Source: Agarivorans sp. Toyoura001 (GTDB lineage Bacteria; Pseudomonadota; Gammaproteobacteria; Enterobacterales; Celerinatantimonadaceae). From it: DNA of 64,000 bases. This document shows, in pieces, positions 27,070-35,760 of this stretch. The stretch lies in contig NZ_BJEQ01000001.1 of the NCBI RefSeq assembly GCF_005405585.1, forward strand, positions 1 to 64,000, written 5' to 3'. The position numbers and the translations under genes were made by a program. The notes beneath the pieces were generated by a model. It saw nothing but the letters and a program-made list of their open reading frames with translations. It had not been told where the DNA came from and made no database searches. How positions within the stretch are numbered: the stretch's first letter is position 1; every line of letters begins with the position of its first letter.

Positions 27070-28243
27070 ATCCCCTCCATAAGGATATACGCTCTTGGTA
27101 ATTAATATAAGAAGAATAAAAAAGAGCAACAACATGCATAAACAACGATATAAAGGGGTCAAGTAAAAAGCACGAAAGTACCAAAGCTAAATAGATGGCC
27201 ATAAGTTTCCTTCTATCTCTTGTTTTTTTTGTCCTGAACCTTAATATTTCATAGGAGTAACAAATAATAAACACATTTAGTAAAAAATATACAATGCCGT
27301 GACTAAATATATATTGTAGAAATCCATTATGTAAAGCTAAACCAACCAACTCAATATTTCTTCCGCTTCCATAACCTATAGCCCACCCATAATTGTTTGA
27401 TATCATATCGAGTGCATCAAATTGAACACGCAATCTATGTGATAATGAAACCAGTTTATAAGTAATGAACATACTACTATCATCTGATGGCTTAAAGGCT
27501 TCCAAATAAACCATCATATTTATATAAGCAGCGTTTAAAATTAGTATCAAAAAGTAGAGAAACCATCCATTTAAAATAGGAATAAACCTTGTTTTACTTA
27601 CAATTATATACACAAGCAAACATGCAATTGCCGTAGAAGATAATGATGCGAAGACCATTAAAAAGAAAATATTCTTTAGTCTATAACTATTAATCCTATA
27701 GATATCTAATATAAAATATAATAACAAGCACACTAAACCAAAATAGTTAGCATCAAAATAAATAGCACTAAATCTAATCATTCCTTCATCATAGCCATTG
27801 AATAGAAAATGAATTACTATTCCAGAAAAAAAGATTAGAGTTACATAAGTAATAGAAAGTTTCTTTACCACTCTTTCTGTCATCACTTCTTTGGAGTATG
27901 CAAATAAAATTAAGGTAGTCCAAACGACAATAGTTTGAATGTATTTGACAAAATTAAGAATTAGTGATGCGTCATTCAAGTAAGATAGGAAAATAACGAA
28001 AAATGTTACCATTGAAATAGAAAAAGACACGCTAATAGCTTTCTTTAACCTTAACATCTTAAATTTATCTATAAAGAAAGGAAGCAAAATACCAAACGTA
28101 AGAAACCCAATATTGAACAATGCGCCAAAAAAAGTAATAGGAGCAAAGCAAACAAAAGAGAAAAGAGACACTCTGTTCTTGACATACAATATAATCAAAA
28201 CAAGAGTTAACAAGAAAAATATAAGTGAACTTACCTCTACCAC
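27035..28243 (-). CDS. O-antigen polymerase, Wzy-like (second)
   Basis: 402-residue integral membrane protein with about ten to twelve hydrophobic segments and a large loop around residues 260-300, the expected form of Wzy. The region is AT-rich with few recognisable motifs, also usual for wzy genes. The start is GTG at 28243, overlapping the acyltransferase stop by seven bases. Position beside Wzx and glycosyltransferases supports the call. Confidence 0.75.
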   Translation of the reverse strand: MVEVSSLIFFLLTLVLIILYVKNRVSLFSFVCFAPITFFGALFNIGFLTFGILLPFFIDKFKMLRLKKAISVSFSISMVTFFVIFLSYLNDASLILNFVKYIQTIVVWTTLILFAYSKEVMTERVVKKLSITYVTLIFFSGIVIHFLFNGYDEGMIRFSAIYFDANYFGLVCLLLYFILDIYRINSYRLKNIFFLMVFASLSSTAIACLLVYIIVSKTRFIPILNGWFLYFLILILNAAYINMMVYLEAFKPSDDSSMFITYKLVSLSHRLRVQFDALDMISNNYGWAIGYGSGRNIELVGLALHNGFLQYIFSHGIVYFLLNVFIICYSYEILRFRTKKTRDRRKLMAIYLALVLSCFLLDPFISLFMHVVALFYSSYINYQERISLWRGCENNFNSSNLR

Positions 28244-28776
28244 TTATTTACCTTCCTTACAGACGCTTTAATCACTCTTATAGGAGCGCCGACAGCGATA
28301 CTATTTGATTGTATGTCTTTCGAGACAACTGAATTAGCTCCTACAACCACATTATCACCTATACTTACGCCCTCACAGATAAACACATTTGCGCCTATCC
28401 AACAGTTGTCACCAATACTAACACTCCCAACCTTGACAGTTACTGGGGTCATTCCATGAATGACATCATCTGCGTTTCTATTTGAAGTATATATTCTGAC
28501 ATTGTGAGATAGAGCTGTATTGGCTCCAATTAAAACAGCTGAATTTTGGTCTACATAAATACCACATCTAGCTCCACAGTAGCTTCCTTGTTTAACACTG
28601 AATTTACCTTCTCCATATACATAAGTATCACTACCCTTAAAAAAGTTAGCTTTAGGCTCTATGTCATAACTATCTATATAGAAAGAGTATTTTTGATATC
28701 TCAAATTATCGGTTAGGCTTGATAACCGTGAAAAAACTCCTGAAAGAATTCTATTAAGTGTTTTCCTAAATTGCAT
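28237..28776 (-). CDS. Hexapeptide-repeat acyltransferase
   Basis: 179 residues with a left-handed beta-helix pattern (GDNCWIGANVFICEGVSIGDNVVVGANSVV) and an AVGAPIRVIK ending typical of WbbJ/Maa-type O-acetyltransferases. Probably adds an acetyl group to a sugar of the repeat unit. It overlaps both neighbours by a few bases, so it belongs to the wzx-wzy transcription unit. Confidence 0.82.
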   Translation of the reverse strand: MQFRKTLNRILSGVFSRLSSLTDNLRYQKYSFYIDSYDIEPKANFFKGSDTYVYGEGKFSVKQGSYCGARCGIYVDQNSAVLIGANTALSHNVRIYTSNRNADDVIHGMTPVTVKVGSVSIGDNCWIGANVFICEGVSIGDNVVVGANSVVSKDIQSNSIAVGAPIRVIKASVRKVNKW

Positions 28777-29959
28777 CTTTAAACCCTAACTTATATAAAG
28801 CAATAAACTGACAGAGTGAAATAAATAAAACAATCAACATATAAATAAAGATACTAGAACTTCCAAAGCTATACAGTACGATAATATTAATCAAAAAGAA
28901 AAGAAAATTAACCATCATAAGTACCTTTGTCTTTAGTTTCACTTGATAATATGAAGTCATAAAACTACTAGATACTTGAAATAGGACTGCAACTATAAAA
29001 ACCACGAGAAAGTTGATACTTCCATTGTAGTTCGGGAATAACGCCCCCCTCCCGAAAAGGATAAAAAGAAGTAAACAACAACTAGCAATCAGAACAAATA
29101 TGAGATATTTATAAAAGAGTTTAGCAACTATGCCTCTTTTATCTTCATTTAACCCACCCAAAAGTTCAGGGGTAATTGACTTCACATACGACATAGCGAT
29201 CAACGATACGCCAAGTGAATACTGAAATGCAATAACATAGACCCCTTCCACCTCAGTTCCAAAAAAGTCGCTGATAAAAAACCTATCAACTATGCTTTTT
29301 GCAGGGACCAATAACATACCAGGAATTAAAGGAAAGCCGAACTTAACGACTCTAACGATCAATTTATATGACGTAATCCCAACACTTAAGTACCCTATCG
29401 AGAATAACTTGTAGATCGAGAACATTGAAAATACTAATGTACATACAATGTTTATATTCACTATATGGTTTATATCCCCTAAACTGTAGTAAACTAATAA
29501 CGCTGATAGCACAAGAATAGTTGTCGATTTATATGTATTGAATAAAACGTAACTCTTAGCCTCCCCCTTCACTTGTAAAATAATCAAGTACATCGAGTTA
29601 ATTGAAAACCCACATGATAAAATAAAACTGTAAGTAAATAGAGAGCCTTCAAAGAAGAGCGACAATACCGAAAAAAAAATCAACAACGCCATATTAGACA
29701 TCATTACCATTCTAACTAAAATCTTACATCTTTTAACTGATTTTATATAAGAAATAGGAATATACGCAACAATCCAACCCGTCATCAGCATTTGAATCAC
29801 ATTAGCGTAAATCAGTACATTCGAATAATATGCTGTGTTTGTTAGGCCATAAGCGTTAGATATTAATGGAAGCAGTAAGAAAGGAGATACTTTCGATATA
29901 ACCTCACCAAGCAAGTAATACATTAACGATGAGTTGCTATACCTTTTAAAAATATTCAT
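28766..29959 (-). CDS. Polysaccharide flippase, Wzx-like (second)
   Basis: 397 residues with about twelve hydrophobic helices, of the polysaccharide transporter group. It includes a PLIPGMLLVPAKSIVDRFFI segment resembling the conserved central loop of flippases. It would export the nonulosonate-containing repeat unit, since it overlaps by 14 bases the putative sialyltransferase-like gene. Distinct from the flippase at 12270-13589. Confidence 0.82.
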   Translation of the reverse strand: MNIFKRYSNSSLMYYLLGEVISKVSPFLLLPLISNAYGLTNTAYYSNVLIYANVIQMLMTGWIVAYIPISYIKSVKRCKILVRMVMMSNMALLIFFSVLSLFFEGSLFTYSFILSCGFSINSMYLIILQVKGEAKSYVLFNTYKSTTILVLSALLVYYSLGDINHIVNINIVCTLVFSMFSIYKLFSIGYLSVGITSYKLIVRVVKFGFPLIPGMLLVPAKSIVDRFFISDFFGTEVEGVYVIAFQYSLGVSLIAMSYVKSITPELLGGLNEDKRGIVAKLFYKYLIFVLIASCCLLLFILFGRGALFPNYNGSINFLVVFIVAVLFQVSSSFMTSYYQVKLKTKVLMMVNFLFFLINIIVLYSFGSSSIFIYMLIVLFISLCQFIALYKLGFKDAI

Positions 29960-31034
29960 CTATAGACTTCAACTGGCTAATTGATGTTTTCTTTATCTCG
30001 TCCACATCAAATTTTCGCCATTTCTTTTCATCTTCAATTAAGTTAATAACGGAGGTTAAACGACCAGTTCTAATATAGCTTGAACTTGAAAATAGAGAAA
30101 TAGCAACAGGTTTAGGCTCTAACAAACTGTAAATTTCGAATGGAATTTTCCTATCTTCAATGATAACTTTTTTGCCATATTTAAGCTTAATAAAGTTATA
30201 GTCATCTACAGATTCACTTGGATGAAGTTTTATGCACAAACTATTAACTTCTTTATTTTCTAATATAACCCCGACAACTTCGTCATATATGTTCAACTTA
30301 TCTGCTTTAGAGCACAAGCCAGCGATGTCGAGGCCCTGAGTTAAGAAAACCAACTCACAGTTAAAACGTTCATAGCTGAAAAAACTTAACATTTTTGATT
30401 GCATTGATTTACTGAGCGAATAAATATCTCCAAGTGAACTTGACTTTCCCTTCAGGGTTAACGGTGACTCATCAATATTGCTATAATACACCTTCGATAT
30501 TCGCGGGCTTTCACCTAAGACAAACCACTTAGGGTCTAACCTTAAAAAAAATCGGATTAATGACTTAAGTATGTTGCCCACAGGTTGTTTATAGTAATTA
30601 ACCTTACCATCTTCAATCATTTTCACCTCACTTGTATCACTATAAAGGAAGAACTTTGAAGTAAAGGTTCGGTCATGAAATATATATGCAACATTCAGCT
30701 CTGGAACACCCATTCTCACTAGTTTTTCTTTCAAAAAATCAACTGATAGCTCAAACTTAAGTTCCTTTGTATTTATTTTAATATTTCTTGACAAAAAACC
30801 ACTAAAACTCAATGCGTTATTAGCTCTAAATTCGTTAATTAACTCATTTTCATTATAAAAAATAAACTCTATTTCAGGAAAGGTTTCCTCATAAGAATTC
30901 ATTAAACTGTTGTTTATATTTTGATGATCTATTGCACACAATATAATATTACTTTCACGTTTCAGATACTTGTCAGCAAAAAACAACGCAGTAAAAACAT
31001 GCTTAACAGTCGTGCATAAAAATACATTACCCAT
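29946..31034 (-). CDS. Putative sialyltransferase-like glycosyltransferase (nonulosonate transferase)
   Basis: 362 residues. I see the three short motifs known from bacterial sialyltransferases of families GT38/GT52/GT80: Glu-Asp-Gly at residues 141-143 (IEDGKVNYY), His-Pro at 271-272 (KLHPSE), and a serine cluster at 316-319 (LFSSSSY). These correspond to the D/E-D/E-G, HP and SS motifs that hold the catalytic acid and CMP. No other similarity is recognised. A CMP-nonulosonate synthetase gene three genes upstream fits a role as the legionaminic acid transferase. Function is inferred. Confidence 0.62.
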   Translation of the reverse strand: MGNVFLCTTVKHVFTALFFADKYLKRESNIILCAIDHQNINNSLMNSYEETFPEIEFIFYNENELINEFRANNALSFSGFLSRNIKINTKELKFELSVDFLKEKLVRMGVPELNVAYIFHDRTFTSKFFLYSDTSEVKMIEDGKVNYYKQPVGNILKSLIRFFLRLDPKWFVLGESPRISKVYYSNIDESPLTLKGKSSSLGDIYSLSKSMQSKMLSFFSYERFNCELVFLTQGLDIAGLCSKADKLNIYDEVVGVILENKEVNSLCIKLHPSESVDDYNFIKLKYGKKVIIEDRKIPFEIYSLLEPKPVAISLFSSSSYIRTGRLTSVINLIEDEKKWRKFDVDEIKKTSISQLKSIDEYF

Positions 31035-31570
31035 CAGATTACTCTCGCAGGGTTACCTGCAACCACAGTATTATCTGGTACTGATTTTGTCACAACAGCC
31101 CCTGCACCGACAACGCTTCTCCGTCCAATTGTTACTCCTGGTAGAATAGTAACATTGGCTCCAATCCAAGCCCCTTCCTTAATTTCCACTGGCTTAACAT
31201 CAGCATGACCCTGAAATATAATGTCAACAGAGGGATCTTTATACTGATGATTAGCAGTATAAATATGTACGCAACTACCCAACATAGCATTATCTCCAAT
31301 AACTATGTTTGGCTTATCTCCTCGAGGATCTGCAAATAACATACTACCAGGTCTAATAATCACCTTTGCACCAATTGATATTTTGGAACAATAGATGGCG
31401 TAAGCTCCTGGACGAAAATCAGCACAATCTGCGAAACTTATAAACTTACTTTGGCATAGTCTCTTTTTACTTTTTTTAAAAAACAGTTTCCAATGTGTAA
31501 ATGGGCAGTCAGGACCAAGTCGATCGCTAGAAAAATCAAAATTTCGCTTACTTAAAATATCTTTGATCAT
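31034..31570 (-). CDS. Hexapeptide-repeat acetyltransferase, WcaF/Maa-like
   Basis: 178 residues, with the beta-helix pattern GAWIGANVTILPGVTIGRRSVVGAGAVV, the acceptor histidine in TANHQYKD, and a VAGNPARVI ending. Likely O-acetyltransferase acting on a sugar, possibly the nonulosonic acid, as known for NeuO-like genes beside sialic acid clusters. It overlaps the SDR gene upstream by four bases and the putative sialyltransferase downstream by one. Confidence 0.82.
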   Translation of the reverse strand: MIKDILSKRNFDFSSDRLGPDCPFTHWKLFFKKSKKRLCQSKFISFADCADFRPGAYAIYCSKISIGAKVIIRPGSMLFADPRGDKPNIVIGDNAMLGSCVHIYTANHQYKDPSVDIIFQGHADVKPVEIKEGAWIGANVTILPGVTIGRRSVVGAGAVVTKSVPDNTVVAGNPARVI

Positions 31571-32343
31571 AAACTAAATCCATCATCCACGACAATATTC
31601 TGCCCGGTCACATAACGAGACTGCTCAGAGAGCAAGAAGAGTACAGAACCGACAACTTCTTGTACATCTAGCATGCCTGCTCCATGGGTGTTGTTTTTGT
31701 AAGCCTCTATAAATGCGTCTGGTTGATGATCAAAGATCCCACCAGGGCTTACACAATTTATACGAAAACGGCTGTCATTAACGTAGGCTGCAGCGTACTT
31801 ACTCAAATGCTGGATCGCTGATTTGATCGCGGCATACTCAACTGGCATCGTCATCGGAGTGTTTTCATAAATATCAAACTTCGGAGCGACAACACCATAT
31901 ATCGAGGAAATATTCACTAATGATAATGGATGTTCGGTGCGCTTGAAATAAGCGGCAGCTTGCTGAACAAACAAGAACGCACTCCCTAAATGCAGAGACA
32001 GATTGTCATTGAAACTGTCAAAGCTCACATCAAAGAAATGCTTACCGTAGGTTTTGTTTCTTGGATAAGTCGTGTTTACGGCCCCATCTAACGGCGTATT
32101 ACAACCCTCAAAAAAAGCCTTCACTGAGTGCTCATTGGTCACATCCAGCTCAACTAACGAGAGTGATTCGTTATCCAGTTCAACCCCCACACTCTCTAAA
32201 CGTTCTTTCGTTGCATCAACATTGATATCGGCAGCAATAACTTTTGCTCCCTGAGCAAGCACAGCAGGAACTAAACGAGATCCCAATAGGCCCCCAGCTC
32301 CAGCAATTAAGATCGTCTTACTCTTTAGAAGTTCATTCATCAC
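31567..32343 (-). CDS. Short-chain dehydrogenase/reductase, PtmA-like
   Basis: 258-residue SDR: cofactor motif AGAGGLLGSRL near residue 14, catalytic serines in NISSIYG, Tyr-x3-Lys in YAAIKSA, and a GQNIVVDDGFSL ending. In Campylobacter jejuni an SDR named PtmA sits directly next to the CMP-nonulosonate synthetase, and the order here is the same, so a role in the supply of the legionaminic precursor is plausible. The precise reaction is not established from sequence. Confidence 0.8.
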   Translation of the reverse strand: MMNELLKSKTILIAGAGGLLGSRLVPAVLAQGAKVIAADINVDATKERLESVGVELDNESLSLVELDVTNEHSVKAFFEGCNTPLDGAVNTTYPRNKTYGKHFFDVSFDSFNDNLSLHLGSAFLFVQQAAAYFKRTEHPLSLVNISSIYGVVAPKFDIYENTPMTMPVEYAAIKSAIQHLSKYAAAYVNDSRFRINCVSPGGIFDHQPDAFIEAYKNNTHGAGMLDVQEVVGSVLFLLSEQSRYVTGQNIVVDDGFSL

Positions 32344-33029
32344 TCTTCCCCCATAACAATAGCTTCTGCTAGTTTAAAATCATAAATATCATCGATATCT
32401 ACTGCCCTTTCCTTCGGTACCTCGATGCTCGTCACTTTGCCACTGAACAGTCCATAATTATCCAAGACAAAGCGAGGGGTTGTCGCATACACAACGGTAG
32501 TAATATCAAACACTTCCGGAGCATCTTGTCGTCTCACCACTTCACCGCTTGGCTTATTCACTAATTCAACCAAGCCGTGCTCATTTTTCTTTACCATGTT
32601 AAAAAATGGGCTGCGGCTTGCGGGAGTCACGGAAATACAAATATCCGCAGAATCTTTCTGAAGTTGTAGGATTGACGATTCCACGTCTTCAACACTTCGT
32701 AAAGGGCTCGTTGCTGGCAGACTAATAAAGTGAGCAAATTCGCCACAATTGGCTTGTACCCACTCAACAGCATGACGCCATGAAAGCCACTCTGGGCTTG
32801 TGTCTGTTGCTAGTTCTTGTGGGCGTTCGATCAATGTCGCACCACAACCCACGGCGACTTCGGCAATGTCGGTATCATCAGTTGAAACAAAAACATCGCT
32901 AATCGATGCACAAGCTTTCGCTGTTTCAATCGAATATTGCAGTAGAGGTTTTCCAGCAAGTGGTTTGATGTTCTTGCCAGGTAAGCCTTTTGAGCCCCCG
33001 CGAACAAAAATAAATGCATAGTTTTTCAT
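32340..33029 (-). CDS. CMP-nonulosonate (acylneuraminate) cytidylyltransferase, LegF/NeuA-like
   Basis: Activates a nonulosonic acid with CTP to the CMP-sugar. 229 residues with the family opening FVRGGSKGLPGKNIKPLAGK, and a DIDDIYDFKLAEA ending that matches CMP-NeuAc synthetases. Given LegB, LegC and PtmE in the same operon, CMP-legionaminic acid is the likely product. ATG overlaps the SDR start by four bases. Confidence 0.9.
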   Translation of the reverse strand: MKNYAFIFVRGGSKGLPGKNIKPLAGKPLLQYSIETAKACASISDVFVSTDDTDIAEVAVGCGATLIERPQELATDTSPEWLSWRHAVEWVQANCGEFAHFISLPATSPLRSVEDVESSILQLQKDSADICISVTPASRSPFFNMVKKNEHGLVELVNKPSGEVVRRQDAPEVFDITTVVYATTPRFVLDNYGLFSGKVTSIEVPKERAVDIDDIYDFKLAEAIVMGEE

Positions 33030-33037
33030 TGGGTCAA

Positions 33038-34021
33038 CTAGCCTTTCGTTTGAGTTTTAGCATGCTGCTTCTTAATTGTTTCGATTAACTCGATCGTTTT
33101 ACCAGCCTGCTGAAGGTCGATACAACTATGCTTATTGTCTTTGGTCATATTGATGAAGTCTTGCAACATATTGAGGTACATTTTGTTCTTGTCCCAAGCC
33201 GGGTCGCTATAAACAGTACTTTCACCAGTATGGTTCGTCTGCTTAACTTCATTTTTAATCAGGTCCCATTCAACTATGCCTTTACTGCCTACAAAGCGGC
33301 AACGTCGATAAGCTTGGCGTTGTAAAAAGTCCAAATGAATATTGACCAAAGTACCACTCAGGGTAGTTGTGACAACATCAACCAAATCTTCCACCTCTAA
33401 GCCCAATTCATCTGAAAAGCGCAAGTGAGCGTATTGTAAGGTTAAATCACCAAGAAGCCACTGTGCATAATCTAACTCGTGGCTGAGCTCGAACAGTGCG
33501 CCTCCGCCTAGTTCTGCATTCGCAGATACACTGCTTCGATAATATTTACTTGGGCGCCAATCAGGTAGGTACTGTCCTATTTCAATATACGCATTATAGA
33601 GCTCTCCAATTGCCCCTTTGTCTAATAGTGCTTTTACTTCTAGGCTTGAAGGCAAGTAACGTAAGCAATAACCAACAGCAACAGGAGTTTGCGTTTTATC
33701 AACAACAGTCTGCAAGTGCTGCACATCCTCAACACGTGTCGTCACTGGTTTTTCAATCAATGTTGGAATAGCAGCCTTCAATAGCGGGATTGTATGCCCA
33801 GCGTGGAAAGGGGCAGGAGATGCAACGATAACAAGTTCCGCACCTGAGCGAATGATCTCGTCAACATCATGAACGACTTCGTCACAATCAGATACAGGAT
33901 CTGCTGGAACTCTCCCACTCGCCGACATAGCCAATAGTTTGCACTGTGGGAACAATAGCTTTAAGTTCCTTCTATGTCGGGTAGCAATATTACCCAATCC
34001 GATAACAGCAACGGTTTTCAA
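33038..34021 (-). CDS. Gfo/Idh/MocA-family oxidoreductase
   Basis: 327 residues with an N-terminal NAD(P)-binding motif GLGNIATRHRRNL (residues 8-20), the IEKP active-site motif near residue 90, and a C-terminal alpha/beta domain (GGALFELSHELD). It occupies the place held by ptmF in the C. jejuni legionaminic gene string (ptmE-ptmF-ptmB-ptmA), so I infer a dedicated step in making the GDP-linked amino sugar or in altering the nonulosonate. Reaction unknown. Confidence 0.82.
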   Translation of the reverse strand: MKTVAVIGLGNIATRHRRNLKLLFPQCKLLAMSASGRVPADPVSDCDEVVHDVDEIIRSGAELVIVASPAPFHAGHTIPLLKAAIPTLIEKPVTTRVEDVQHLQTVVDKTQTPVAVGYCLRYLPSSLEVKALLDKGAIGELYNAYIEIGQYLPDWRPSKYYRSSVSANAELGGGALFELSHELDYAQWLLGDLTLQYAHLRFSDELGLEVEDLVDVVTTTLSGTLVNIHLDFLQRQAYRRCRFVGSKGIVEWDLIKNEVKQTNHTGESTVYSDPAWDKNKMYLNMLQDFINMTKDNKHSCIDLQQAGKTIELIETIKKQHAKTQTKG

Positions 34022-34024
34022 AAC

Positions 34025-35086
34025 TTAGTCCAGCCCTAGTGTATGAATATCTGCTTGCGCGCGATTAAAGTCATCCATACGCCCGATATCCAACCAATAT
34101 TCATGAATTGGGAACATTAAAACGTTATCACGCTCATTCATATGCTCTTCAAGCAGCGTCGGCATATCCACTCTATGATTTTTAGGTACCGAAGCAATGA
34201 CTTCAGGTGACACAACATAAATACCCGCGTTGACAAAAAAGCGCTGAACCGGCTTTTCTACCATACTGGTGATTTTGTTGCCTTCGCCATTAATCACGCC
34301 ATATGGGATCTGATAGTCATACTCTCTCACGCACATTGTCGCGTCAGCTCCGTTATCAACGTGAAAATCAAGAAGGCGTTGGAAGTCGACTTTAGTCAGA
34401 ACATCACCGTTCATCATGATCAATGGCAGATTTTTTGGTAAATCCTTAGGTAATAATCCCAACGCACCACCAGTACCTAACGGTTGCTCTTCATGAACAT
34501 AGGTAACGTTCACACCCATTTCACTTCCATCGCCAAAATGCGCTTGAATCTGCTCTGGCATATAGTGCGTCGAGATATAGAAGTTAACAAAGCCTGCTTT
34601 GATAAAACTTCGAATGACGGTTTCTAGAATCGGCTTATTACCGATATGTAGCATAGGTTTGGGACACGTATCGGTAAGCGGCTTAAGGCGTGTGCCAAAC
34701 CCACCAGCCATGATAAACACAGGGTTCTGAAGCGTTGGTTGATGAAGCACTCCATGCAACGTCTCAAGCCCGATGATTCTACCGCTTAGATCTAGCAACG
34801 GGACTGACAAAATGTCTAGCTTTTCCATCAGTCCAATCAGCTCTTCTCGAGAAGAGCCTTCAACCGCAGTTGTTGGATTGGTGCGCATAACCTTAACAAC
34901 AGGGTCGACCAACGCCAGATCATTTAACAAACCACGTCGAATATCTCCATCAGTAACCATGCCAAGAAGCTTCTTATCTTGATCAACAACTATGGCAACG
35001 CGCAATGCTTCGCTGTTGATGACTTCAAGTGCTTGCTTGATCGTGCTTGATGCAGATATCAACGTTTTTTGCCAACAATGACTCAT
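34025..35086 (-). CDS. CBS-domain sugar-phosphate guanylyltransferase, PtmE/LegX-like
   Basis: 353 residues. Two CBS motifs fill about residues 1-115, then a nucleotidyltransferase domain opens with FIMAGGFGTRLKPLTDTCPKPML. This CBS-plus-transferase arrangement is that of PtmE, which makes GDP-glucosamine from glucosamine-1-phosphate in the legionaminic pathway. Presence of this gene argues for the GDP-linked legionaminic route rather than the UDP-linked pseudaminic or sialic routes. The CBS pair may sense adenine nucleotides. Confidence 0.85.
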   Translation of the reverse strand: MSHCWQKTLISASSTIKQALEVINSEALRVAIVVDQDKKLLGMVTDGDIRRGLLNDLALVDPVVKVMRTNPTTAVEGSSREELIGLMEKLDILSVPLLDLSGRIIGLETLHGVLHQPTLQNPVFIMAGGFGTRLKPLTDTCPKPMLHIGNKPILETVIRSFIKAGFVNFYISTHYMPEQIQAHFGDGSEMGVNVTYVHEEQPLGTGGALGLLPKDLPKNLPLIMMNGDVLTKVDFQRLLDFHVDNGADATMCVREYDYQIPYGVINGEGNKITSMVEKPVQRFFVNAGIYVVSPEVIASVPKNHRVDMPTLLEEHMNERDNVLMFPIHEYWLDIGRMDDFNRAQADIHTLGLD

Positions 35087-35103
35087 ATTCTACCTTTTCT
35101 TCT

Positions 35104-35760
35104 TTAAGAGTTTGTTTTAATTACTGCTCTAGCAGGGTATACAACGGAATTTTCTTTTAAAGACTGAGTCAGATTAGCGCCAGCACCCACGATAGCGCCA
35201 CAGCCAATAGATAGCCCTTGAATAACTGTTGAACCAGCCCCGACATAGACATTGTTTTTTGTCTCTACTTGACCACACAAAGTAGCTTTGGGAGCGATAT
35301 GGTTATAAGCACCGATTTTACAGTCATGCTCAACCACAGCTCCGGTGTTAACTATACTATGGCGACCCACTGCAGCCCCTGTCTGAATAATCGCCATAGG
35401 CAAAATCTGAGCACCGGTTTCGATTTTAGAAAACCGTGAAACGAGTGCACTGTCGGCTATAATCGTCTCAAACTGATAACCGAGTGAAAGAAAGCACTCA
35501 TTAATTTTTTGCTTAAAGCCAGATTGGGGCATCATCCCAATACCGTTAACCAAAAGTACCTTTTCTTTGTCAAAATTGAGAATATCTTCATCCTTTTCAA
35601 GGATGGTGATTCCTTTAAATACGGAACGTTGGCTGACATCATCAGGGCTTATCACAGCAAGAATGTCTCTTCCCTGGGTAAGTAGTATTTCAGCAAGAAC
35701 GGAGGCATGGCCACCCCCACCAATTAATACAATTGGCAACTTAGAAGCGGGGTTACTCAA
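35104..35760 (-). CDS. NeuD/PglD-family acetyltransferase (LegH role)
   Basis: 218 residues: N-terminal IGGGGHASVLAEILL binding motif, then hexapeptide repeats with EHDCKIGAYNHIAP carrying the catalytic histidine region. In this operon it is the only candidate for the 4-N-acetylation step (LegH) between LegC and LegG. It overlaps the synthase gene by eight bases. An acetyl donor is usual, but a different acyl donor cannot be excluded given the acyl cassette upstream. Confidence 0.82.
   Translation of the reverse strand: MSNPASKLPIVLIGGGGHASVLAEILLTQGRDILAVISPDDVSQRSVFKGITILEKDEDILNFDKEKVLLVNGIGMMPQSGFKQKINECFLSLGYQFETIIADSALVSRFSKIETGAQILPMAIIQTGAAVGRHSIVNTGAVVEHDCKIGAYNHIAPKATLCGQVETKNNVYVGAGSTVIQGLSIGCGAIVGAGANLTQSLKENSVVYPARAVIKTNS

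Noticed and set aside
27070-27162. Longer N-terminus for the glycosyltransferase at 26233
   Set aside because: The extra 31 residues lie wholly inside the polymerase gene, give a hydrophobic leader not expected in a GT2 enzyme, and the GTG at 27069 has a strong GGAGGGG site.
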